Positions 35,365 to 42,386 of a stretch of DNA of 64,000 nt are shown in pieces (position 1 is the first letter of the stretch; each line of letters opens with the position of its first letter). The stretch is taken from assembly GCA_964598565.1 (NCBI GenBank), contig CAZRCG010000002.1, positions 124,001-188,000 of the forward strand, read 5' to 3'. This DNA is from CAZRCG01 sp964598565 (GTDB lineage Bacteria > Bdellovibrionota > UBA2394). The translations under genes and the position numbers were made by a program. The notes below the pieces were generated by a model. The model had not been told where the DNA came from. It searched no databases and was given only the letters and a program-made list of their open reading frames with translations.

Positions 35365-36516
35365 TCAATGGACAAAGACGCTTAGAAGATATTCGCGTTT
35401 GATTTGAGCCATGAATTGTCTGGCTCTGAGAGTGTCCCGCTTTTCAAGAGGTGGTGCCATCTTTAAAAGACTAAGAGCAACTCGTCGTAAAATGGCAAAA
35501 TTCTCTGCGGCTCTGTCTCTACGAATTCGACTGTCATCCTCTCGAAAGAGAACATCGAGATTGTAATGAAGCTGATTTTCAATGGACCAATGATTTCTCA
35601 CCGACTCCATAAACCGCTTGATGTCGAGAGGCAAACTGCTGATGAAATATCTGCGTTCAACGGCTATTTTCCCCTGGATTTCTCGATGAGATTCTACCAT
35701 CCCCACCGTCTGAAGCCCGACCCATTCTCTTTTGGTGTGGGTCCATCGATCTATCTTAACCTGATAGTATTTCCGAGTTTCTAATCGCCCATGATCTTTC
35801 TCCACGGTCTCTTCAAACAGTAAGGGGGTGTCCGATGGATTTTGGGTCCATTGTTCAAAGCGACCTTGCAGTCTTTCATAGAGCTCAGGATGATTGCCTT
35901 TGACGGTGAATGTATAGTCACCTCCCTTGGAGACAATCTCCTTAGCTGTTTCAGTCTGACAATGCATCGCATCGGCTGTGACAACGGCTCCTTTGACATC
36001 AATGAGCTCGAGCAGCTCGGACATCTTCGTAATTTCATTTGTTTTCTGGCCGACGGGCACTTGGCCCAAGACCATACCCTGATCCGTTGACCAAGCCTGC
36101 AAGAGATGAAGTGGCCCCTGCTCAATCGCTCGATCAAACGAATGCCGGAGTGATTTGCCATCAATCGCAATCTGACGATCTCCACTGACGTCCTTCAAAC
36201 ACTTCAAAAATCGAAGGGTGACTCGCTGAAGCCCCTGAGAATCCAGAGCACTAAAAACCCTTCGAAACGTATCATGAGAAGGAATGCCTTCGGGTAATTT
36301 TAAAAAGGTTTCGAACAAATCGGCATGCCCGGCAGAAAATCGCTCAATCTCTTCCCATCCACGACAACCGGCGACCACTGAAAATAACGCCATGATCACG
36401 ACGTCAGAAAGCAAATGCTTCTTGCTGCGATCAATCCGTGGATCCTCTAAATCCACCAAAATCTCGTACATCATTCCCAAACCACGCTGTGGCTGTAACT
36501 TCTGAACTAACTCCAT
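35365..36516 (-). CDS. ISAs1 family transposase
   Basis: 383 residues. It has the ISAs1/H-repeat layout: a DDE_Tnp_1-associated N-terminal domain (LEDPRIDRSKKHLLSDVVIM) and a DDE catalytic domain with the first aspartate in QIAIDGKSLRHSFD, the second near VVTADAMHCQTETAKEI, and the glutamate in RNHWSIENQLHYNLDVLF. The frame is open over the whole usual length, so the enzyme may be functional. The stop codon lies at the inner edge of the left inverted repeat. The second insertion lies upstream of its start and may have cut off its promoter. Confidence 0.93.
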   Translation of the reverse strand: MELVQKLQPQRGLGMMYEILVDLEDPRIDRSKKHLLSDVVIMALFSVVAGCRGWEEIERFSAGHADLFETFLKLPEGIPSHDTFRRVFSALDSQGLQRVTLRFLKCLKDVSGDRQIAIDGKSLRHSFDRAIEQGPLHLLQAWSTDQGMVLGQVPVGQKTNEITKMSELLELIDVKGAVVTADAMHCQTETAKEIVSKGGDYTFTVKGNHPELYERLQGRFEQWTQNPSDTPLLFEETVEKDHGRLETRKYYQVKIDRWTHTKREWVGLQTVGMVESHREIQGKIAVERRYFISSLPLDIKRFMESVRNHWSIENQLHYNLDVLFREDDSRIRRDRAAENFAILRRVALSLLKMAPPLEKRDTLRARQFMAQIKREYLLSVFVH

Positions 36517-36532
36517 CGGTAAACTCTCCCTC

Positions 36533-36559
36533 CACGAGAAAGTTTACGAGAACATTACC
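36533..36559. repeat. 27-bp direct repeat, left copy
   Basis: A 27-bp sequence starting CACGAGAAAG and ending AACATTACC is repeated exactly at 37981-38007 in the same orientation. The bases on either side differ, so the match is exactly 27 bp. It brackets the inner element like a long target duplication. Confidence 0.88.
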
Positions 36560-37980
36560 TGTAAATTTTCAAGAGAAACCTGACACAGAGCGCCTCGGAT
36601 TTTTTATTTTCTCACAAAAGTTGAATCTTGAGTTGAAACTGGCTTCGTAAAAGCGCCTGCATTCGATTTTTTCTGTTAGGGTCAAGGGTTGCCCCCACCC
36701 GAAATAGTTTCATTGTAGAGAAAGAGCTCTTTTTCAAGATCCTGAAGAAGTTGTAGGTCAGGGTTTTGATGAAGGGGCAAATCTCTGTTGAATCGTTCTT
36801 TGGCTTTCATCCAACGATCCTCGACTTCTTCAAAGGGAAGAGTCAGCAGCCTTTCTTCCCACTTTTCAAAGGGAGTCATTCCTTTCAGCCCTCCATGAGG
36901 ACGTTTGAAAAGGTAATTGGCCGTCCAACGCCCCAGACCGATGTTAAAAACATCGATGGTTTCGCGAGGCGCTCGATAATAGTAATACCCATCGTCCATG
37001 CGATGGGATCGTTCGACTTTACCGTTAAGTTCCTTTTCTCCTGGAGGGATCAGTCGCTGACGAATGTCGTTTTTGTTGCACCATTTTTCCATCGGATGAA
37101 GTGTTTTAGGCTGACCATCCACCATGGATAACCACGAGTCGATTAGTAAACTCGGTTCCGTTGTCGGTTTGAATACACTGAATGGGAAACGGAAATCGAC
37201 TTTTAACCTCGTTCAGAAATTCCACGGTTTTGTCGGCCGTATAACTTAAAAAGGCTTTAGCGTATTTCCACCGCGTGCACTCATCAATGGCGTTATACAC
37301 ATACACTTTTTGGCCCGTATTTAACCTGCCGGCATGCTTCACATCGATCTGAATGCGCTGACCTGGAATCGGAAGCTCGTAGCGCTTACGATGGGCTTTG
37401 AGTTTGGCCTTTCTCAGACTTCGAAGGCTTCGCCTTCGATTTAACACGTATTGTACGGTGCTCTTGCTAATCTTATGGCCTTCTTTTTGAAGCCGATAGA
37501 GCAGCATTTCAGCCCCCTCGCCATGAATCTTTCGAAGATAACGAATGCGAATCTCAAGCTCCGCGGGAATCTTTCTGGGCGAGGTCTTCGGTCTTCGACT
37601 TCGAGGCCGTAGGCTTTCGATTTTATACTTTGATTCCCTAAGGCGTCTCCACCAGGTGTAAAAGAAGTCTCTCGTTACGCCTCGTCGTGCACAGGCTTCC
37701 TTCACATTCTGGAGCTTTGAAGCAAGGTAGAACAATTCTACTTTCTCCCGGATGGCCTTATCTCGATTTTTTCGCATTTGATTCGATAATTTCTTGCGAA
37801 GTTCGTCAAAAGAAATGAACTTATTCCTAAGCATTGTGTTTTCTCCCCTCGGACTTAAGTCTTCAAAATCATGGTGGTTTTGAAAACAATTATCCGAGGT
37901 GGAGAAGACCAACTTCCCCAGCCAGGCTTCCTATGCCTCTTTCCCCATCTACAGTGTCAGGTATCTCTTCGGACGGAAGA
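36560..37980. mobile_element. IS1202-like element nested in the ISAs1 element
   Basis: 1421 bp bounded by the 27-bp direct repeats. Its two ends share an imperfect inverted repeat at the same distance (11 bases) from each boundary: AAGAGAAACCTGACAC on the left and AAGAGATACCTGACAC on the reversed right, 15 of 16 matching. A target duplication near 27 bp is unusual and known from the IS1202 family. The encoded protein is a DDE transposase with an rve core, in agreement. The family name is an inference from repeat length and domain layout. Confidence 0.7.
36682..37834 (-). pseudogene. Frameshifted rve/DDE transposase of the nested element
   Basis: Two overlapping frames together encode one transposase. 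The first part (from the ATG at 37834, with GGGAG eight bases upstream) holds a helix-turn-helix (VKEACARRGVTRDFFYTWWR), the first catalytic aspartate (IQIDVKHAGRL) and the second (QTDNGTEF). It then runs into a stop at 37106. The second frame resumes at about 37125 with DGQPKTLHPMEKWCNKN and carries the catalytic glutamate in NGKVERSHRMDDG plus a C-terminal tail. The shift falls between the second aspartate and the glutamate near 37115-37140, so neither piece has a full active site. No slippery run is visible, so a mutation is likelier than programmed shifting. Confidence 0.8.
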
Positions 37981-38007
37981 CACGAGAAAGTTTACGAGAA
38001 CATTACC
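37981..38007. repeat. 27-bp direct repeat, right copy
   Basis: Exact copy of 36533-36559 in the same orientation, directly after the right end of the nested element. Beyond it the sequence continues into the right inverted repeat of the ISAs1 element. Confidence 0.88.
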
Positions 38008-38050
38008 CCCATTTCCCCTTAAAACCTAAAAATTTGGCGCGCTCGCCCTG

Positions 38051-38060
38051 GTAAGTGGTC
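38051..38060. repeat. Right target-site duplication of the ISAs1-family element
   Basis: GTAAGTGGTC, identical to 35334-35343. It adjoins the 5' region of the secreted HExxH gene, so the insertion separated this gene from its original upstream DNA. Confidence 0.9.
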
Positions 38061-38103
38061 TATGGGCTTCAAGTCTGGCATGTCGCTTGCAGGGCATGCT
38101 GGT

Positions 38104-38970
38104 ATGGCCCAGATTAGCAAAGTGCTTTCCATATCTTTCGTAACTCTATCGATTGTGGGCTCACAAGAAATTCTAGCTTCTCAATGCACTGGAGCATTGA
38201 CTAGGTTTCTGTCTCCATCTGAAGAGTATACGAAACCCTGGGCGTTCAACCTGCAACAGGGGGAGCAGATCATGGACGCCCAGACAGCACACTTGAGCGC
38301 CGAAGACAGGCTTCGTAAGCTCGCAGACGTGATGCTGACCGCACGAGCGGACAACGAATTAAGTACTCGGCGGGCAAGATACTTTGGAGAAAAAATTTGG
38401 ACTCGCGGGGGTTTGTGGAACCAGTCTCATGACTGGCTTGCTCGTCAGCTAGAGACTAGTTTTTACTTTCCTCTCACCAACAGGGTTGGCTTGCGAAACC
38501 TTTCTCCTAATGGGGTACTAACTCTTGTTCACGAAAGTGATCATTTTATTGCTCTCAATAAGAATTTTAAGCGATATCTTTTATGTGCCCACGCTTTCTG
38601 CGAAGCTTTTTTGCCTGCAGACAGTCCCTTATTGCTCAGTGTACTGTATCACATGGAAGGCTCTGCGATTGGTGCAGAGTGGGAGATTCTTTCTCGCTTA
38701 GACGAACGAGATCGCGCAGAAATTGACACTTCTTTGACCGAGGATAATAAACGGTTATGGCACGCTGCACTCTTAAATTCGTCTCTCACAAAAGACAGAT
38801 TCATTACAGAAATGAGACCGGTGCACGGCTACACCATTAGTAATATGATGACCAAGCATTATTTTTCATACTACACTATTGGGAGGTTGATTGCTTTTTC
38901 TACATTCCATTCCGTTCGGCTGCCCTGGCTCATGGAACAATGGGGTAAATTCAGCTTATTATTTGATTGA
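38104..38970 (+). CDS. Secreted protein with an HExxH motif, perhaps frameshifted at the end
   Basis: 288 residues from the ATG at 38104, which has AGGG nine bases upstream and begins a clean signal peptide (SKVLSISFVTLSIVGSQEILA). Starts at 38062 or 38080 are also in frame. The family is not recognised, but VLTLVHESDHFIALNKNF holds an HExxH zinc-peptidase-like motif, followed by YHMEGSAIGAEWEIL with possible third ligands. A neighbouring frame continues for about 100 residues after the GGGG run at 38941-38944, suggesting the stop at 38968-38970 may result from a lost base. The ISAs1 element lies 54 bp upstream of the start. Confidence 0.55.
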   Translation: MAQISKVLSISFVTLSIVGSQEILASQCTGALTRFLSPSEEYTKPWAFNLQQGEQIMDAQTAHLSAEDRLRKLADVMLTARADNELSTRRARYFGEKIWTRGGLWNQSHDWLARQLETSFYFPLTNRVGLRNLSPNGVLTLVHESDHFIALNKNFKRYLLCAHAFCEAFLPADSPLLLSVLYHMEGSAIGAEWEILSRLDERDRAEIDTSLTEDNKRLWHAALLNSSLTKDRFITEMRPVHGYTISNMMTKHYFSYYTIGRLIAFSTFHSVRLPWLMEQWGKFSLLFD

Positions 38971-39256
38971 TCGACTTACTTGTAGCAGTCCAGTCATGCA
39001 CGGAACCTCTAATCTTCTAGATCCAGATTTAGCCACCCATTTTGAACCCCGGGCACACTCAATGATATCGTTGCCCCTAAAACCCGGAGCTGAAACTTAT
39101 ATAGGCCTGATTCACTTTTTGATCGGCCGCCCAGGAGCGTTCCTTATAAAGCACATGCCCGTGTCCTGCACGAAACACGGAAAGTGGCCCATAGATGATA
39201 CTGACTGGGGCGCGCAGTTCGCCTCAGAATATTCTATTGGCTCAGATATTGTTTGA
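38945..39256 (+). pseudogene. Possible frameshifted C-terminal continuation of the HExxH protein
   Basis: If one G is added to the GGGG run just before 38945, the reading continues as WGVNSAYYLIDRLTCSS and goes on for about 100 residues, ending IGSDIV at 39256. The composition is protein-like (GLIHFLIGRPGAFLIKHM). No start codon or ribosome binding site suits it as a separate gene. The remaining 39257-39453 holds no gene I can see. Confidence 0.4.
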
Positions 39257-39453
39257 CACCGTTTTCTTGTGGTGCGGAACAACTAATCTGTCAGCAGCAA
39301 AACCTGCATCGATACCCTTGTGACACTTTCAACGCCTGTCGTTGCAAGTCAGACGTCGAATATCTCAGGGGACTGCTGCGATCTATCAAGATGCAACCAA
39401 AGAGATCCTAGAGCGAAAAATGGTGCTTTCAAAAGCTATGCTAGTGTCGCTCT

Positions 39454-40674
39454 ATGAATCAGCAAAGAAGCCATGGCGATGAACTGAAACGTAATACTAT
39501 CGATTTACTGAAAAGCGAAATGGAACCGAACAATAGAGTCTCAAATCATTCTATGAAATCGCTCTCTAATGAAGAGCTCTTATCCCACACTAAGTTGGCC
39601 GCACAAAATGAGAAAGAAGCTACTCTTCGACTCTTAGATTACTTGGCCGAAGTGGAAGCAAGACGTCTCTACAGCTTGCGTGCCTATACCTCGCTGTGGG
39701 AATTCGTGGTCAAAGAGCTCCACTATAGTGAATCCCAAGCCTCCGAGCGTATCCATGCAATGCGACTTCTAAAAAAAGTTCCTGAAGTTAAAAAACATAT
39801 TGAAGAGGGCGAGCTCTCGATGACGACGGCGGCTCAGATCAATCGATTCCTTCATCAAGAATCGAAATCCTCCCCCATGAAATGGCAACCAGAGAAAACC
39901 AGCAAGCTCATTGCTTTGTGTAAGCACAAGTCAAAACGAGAAGTCGAAGCCGTCTTAGTTGCAGAAAGTAATTGCCCAGTTGAGAAGCCTAAAGACAAAG
40001 AGCGACTCTTATCTACGGAGCTTCGAGAACTAAAGTTTGTTGTATCGAAAGAGGTCAGCGATCTGTTGGAGGAGCTGAGGGCTGTAAAACCTATCAGTCT
40101 ATCTAAAGTTTTTGAGGCAGGATTAAAGCGTCTACTCAGCGAAGCTAAAGAAAAGAATACAGTGAGAATGCGGCGAAGAACGGAAGGCAGCCGCAGTGCC
40201 CAAGCTGTAACTATCCCCAATGCAAAGACTAAAGTCGACGCCAGTGCGTCCACCGGAATTATCAATGGTGCCCAAAACACAGGTCCAACCCAAAACCCTG
40301 AAAATGAGACCACTTATAGTGGCACTAACGAGCCGTTTCCTCTAAATTCACCTTTTCCAGCCACAGTCAAGGAACCCGAATTGTGCGCTGCAAATGAAAA
40401 GGCGCAGCCGGCCCGATCTCACTCCCGCTATATACCAAAGGCGATTCGCCAAAGTGTTTGGCAACGAGCAGCAGGCCGATGTGAATACAAAGACCAACTG
40501 AGTCAGAGACGCTGTGAAAGTCGCTATCGATTGGAGTTCGAACACTGTCAACCCTTCGCAACGGGTGGACAGACTCACGCCGACAATATGAGAGTCTTAT
40601 GCCGAGAGCACAACCGCCTGATGGCAATTCATTACTACGGCCCGAAAAAAATGGAGAGCTATATCAGAGTTTAG
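39454..40674 (+). CDS. HNH endonuclease
   Basis: 406 residues. The last 80 form an HNH nuclease domain: RYIPKAIRQSVWQRAAGRCE, then YRLEFEHCQPFATGGQTHAD and DNMRVLCREHNRLMA. The first 200 residues are helical, with YSESQASERIHAMRLLKKVP and a basic region, as in the family of such proteins abundant in Bdellovibrio. A low-complexity linker rich in N, T, P and S (about 245-320) joins the two. Members are thought to be selfish or defence-related nucleases, but their role is not settled. Later ATGs in the first 35 residues are possible starts. A piece of the linker recurs at about 44.9 kb. Confidence 0.85.
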   Translation: MNQQRSHGDELKRNTIDLLKSEMEPNNRVSNHSMKSLSNEELLSHTKLAAQNEKEATLRLLDYLAEVEARRLYSLRAYTSLWEFVVKELHYSESQASERIHAMRLLKKVPEVKKHIEEGELSMTTAAQINRFLHQESKSSPMKWQPEKTSKLIALCKHKSKREVEAVLVAESNCPVEKPKDKERLLSTELRELKFVVSKEVSDLLEELRAVKPISLSKVFEAGLKRLLSEAKEKNTVRMRRRTEGSRSAQAVTIPNAKTKVDASASTGIINGAQNTGPTQNPENETTYSGTNEPFPLNSPFPATVKEPELCAANEKAQPARSHSRYIPKAIRQSVWQRAAGRCEYKDQLSQRRCESRYRLEFEHCQPFATGGQTHADNMRVLCREHNRLMAIHYYGPKKMESYIRV

Positions 40675-40688
40675 GCGAGAGCGGGAAA

Positions 40689-40721
40689 GATGGAGCGCCC
40701 ACTTACCTCGGGCGCTCCATC
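40689..40721. terminator. 12-bp perfect hairpin between convergent genes
   Basis: GATGGAGCGCCC and GGGCGCTCCATC are exact reverse complements around a 9-base loop. The hairpin lies 14 bp after the HNH stop and 32 bp after the convergent lipoprotein stop, where a shared two-way terminator is expected. Neither side has a T-run, so intrinsic termination would be weak. Confidence 0.6.
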
Positions 40722-40753
40722 GGTCGGGTACTAATCTCTCTATCTGGCGCTAC

Positions 40754-41521
40754 TCACTCAGGGGAAATGGCTGAGGAGGGAGATTGCAGTGACGGAGCCT
40801 GAGTTGAAGCGGATTTGACAAACGTGAGCATGCCCACCATCTCCAAATCGTCTCCATCAACTTGATACACTAATTCGAGTCCGCCATTCGCACCGTTTTT
40901 AAAGGCGGCTCGGATGACACTATTTTGATAGCTACGCGAATAGACATTCCCATCTCTTTTAGAGTTGGCCGAGGTAAATACGCTCAGAACATTCATGGCC
41001 GATCCGTCATCCGTGGAGGAATAGACCGATAGATCACAGCCGTCGTTGGAAGCATTCATTTCAGCGCTCACACTAAAAATCGTATTTCTTTCTCCGTTTA
41101 CTGAACCAGCTTTAGCCGTCAACTTTCGTGGACTCGCGAAATTCAAATAAATACTATGCAGAGCCCCTTGAGTTGCAGCCTCTATCGCCTGAGAATCTGG
41201 CTTGCATTCGTCGTTCACGAGACGATTGGCTGCGTTGTCGATCTGGAATCCCACGGTAAATAGAGCTTTAGGGTCCGAGTACCCTATCGTACCTTTGACA
41301 GCCGTCAATTCGTAGTCACCTTCTGCAAGTGAATTGAATTCAAGAAATGAGGGGTCATTGCCCTTAAGAAACTCTCCATTGGTCACACCCATTTCTTTTT
41401 GCGCTGACTTCATCTCAGGGCTAACCTTATCTTTGTCATCTCCGCAGCTGGCAGATGCCAGGCCCAATACTAAGATTGTTAAAGAGTTTAAATACCGTGT
41501 TTTTTCAATTATCGAGTTCAT
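40754..41521 (-). CDS. Uncharacterised lipoprotein
   Basis: 255 residues. A lipoprotein signal (LTILVLGLASASC) with a lipobox cysteine near residue 26 is followed by GDDKDK, a typical acidic stretch after the lipid anchor. The rest is beta-rich (GDYELTAVKGTIGYSDPKAL and NGGLELVYQVDGDDLEMVGM) without a recognised domain. Aspartate at position +2 or +3 after the cysteine may influence sorting. It is divergent from the tetR gene across a 173-bp region with repeated motifs, so the regulator may control it. Confidence 0.65.
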   Translation of the reverse strand: MNSIIEKTRYLNSLTILVLGLASASCGDDKDKVSPEMKSAQKEMGVTNGEFLKGNDPSFLEFNSLAEGDYELTAVKGTIGYSDPKALFTVGFQIDNAANRLVNDECKPDSQAIEAATQGALHSIYLNFASPRKLTAKAGSVNGERNTIFSVSAEMNASNDGCDLSVYSSTDDGSAMNVLSVFTSANSKRDGNVYSRSYQNSVIRAAFKNGANGGLELVYQVDGDDLEMVGMLTFVKSASTQAPSLQSPSSAISPE

Positions 41522-41596
41522 AGACTATTCCTTTCATGTCGTTCTGCTTCATATCATCATCGCCTAGCCCTCTCAAAACCACAGATCGCATTTTTT

Positions 41597-41630
41597 AACG
41601 ATCGTTCTAATTGTTTATACTATCGTTCTA
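41597..41630. promoter_or_regulatory. Repeat-containing promoter region between lipoprotein and tetR genes
   Basis: A perfect 10-bp palindrome AACGATCGTT (41597-41606) overlaps the first of two ATCGTTCTA repeats (41601-41609 and 41622-41630), spaced 21 bp apart, two DNA turns. A TATACT box (41616-41621) lies between them. This is a plausible operator for the TetR protein encoded downstream. Confidence 0.5.
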
Positions 41631-41694
41631 TTTATGTCAAGCCCCCCCAAGACGGCTTGTGCCGCTTCTCAAATGCGTTTACTCTAGAGTTCAA

Positions 41695-42375
41695 ATGGCG
41701 AAAAACTCGATGAAATCAAAACCGCGAGAGATAGATCCCCTCATTCTGCAGCTTTTCCCCTCAAGCGTAAGCAAAGGAGACTTGAAGAAAGCTCAGATTA
41801 TTCAATCCATCATTGATATCGTTGCCTCCGAAGGCTTTGAAGCTTTGAGCTTTGAAAGAATCGGAAAGGAAGTTGGCATTGCGAAATCGCATGTGGTTTA
41901 CCATTTTCACGCAAAGAACGAGATGTTGCTGATGGCCTACCAGTATATTTTGAATTACGCGCAGACCTATATCATTGAGGGCATCTATGAAGCCGATCCA
42001 GGATTCGACCGCTTCGAAGCCTATGTGCGAGCCCATTTTGAATGGATGAAAATTAAGCCAAATCATTTTCCCTTTATTGTCATGCTCTACGGCCGAAGTG
42101 CTTATGATGAAGAGATTCGAACTTTTAATCAAAAGGTTCGAATAGCAGGCAAAACGAGAATTCGAGGACTGATTAAAGAAGACCCCAAAATTCCTAGTGC
42201 TCTTCACGAAAGCGCTGCCATGGCATTACATGAAATGGTAACTGGGGCTCTACTTGATCTTATTTGTTGCCATGGCCAATTGCCTCCTGAACCAGAGAGA
42301 CTCCTAAAACTTAAAACTCTTTTGTCGGAAACCAAAAGATATTGGCTCTCTCTTACATCGACAAAACGTCTATGA
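41695..42375 (+). CDS. TetR family transcriptional regulator
   Basis: 226 residues from the ATG at 41695; an in-frame reading from 41611 starts inside the promoter and is rejected. The TetR DNA-binding domain covers about residues 24-75: IIQSIIDIVASEGFEALSFE, then IGKEVGIAKSHVVYHFHAKN. The C-terminal ligand domain is helical. The inducer is not known. It is divergent from a lipoprotein gene and probably regulates itself through the repeats at 41597-41630. Confidence 0.88.
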   Translation: MAKNSMKSKPREIDPLILQLFPSSVSKGDLKKAQIIQSIIDIVASEGFEALSFERIGKEVGIAKSHVVYHFHAKNEMLLMAYQYILNYAQTYIIEGIYEADPGFDRFEAYVRAHFEWMKIKPNHFPFIVMLYGRSAYDEEIRTFNQKVRIAGKTRIRGLIKEDPKIPSALHESAAMALHEMVTGALLDLICCHGQLPPEPERLLKLKTLLSETKRYWLSLTSTKRL

Positions 42376-42386
42376 TCCTGTTTGTT

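Larger units (their letters stand above)
35344..38050. mobile_element. ISAs1-family insertion sequence, interrupted by a second element
   Basis: 2707 bp bounded by perfect 22-bp inverted repeats (35344-35365 and 38029-38050) that begin CAGGGCGAGCGCGCC, the CAGGG start being typical of the ISAs1 family. Ten-bp target duplications flank it. Removing the inner insertion (1421 bp) and one copy of its 27-bp repeat leaves 1259 bp, normal for ISAs1 elements. The transposase gene is intact. The element inserted 54 bp upstream of the secreted HExxH gene. Confidence 0.93.

Noticed and set aside
37100..37140. Programmed frameshift in the nested transposase
   Set aside because: No slippery heptamer or homopolymer run is visible at the junction.
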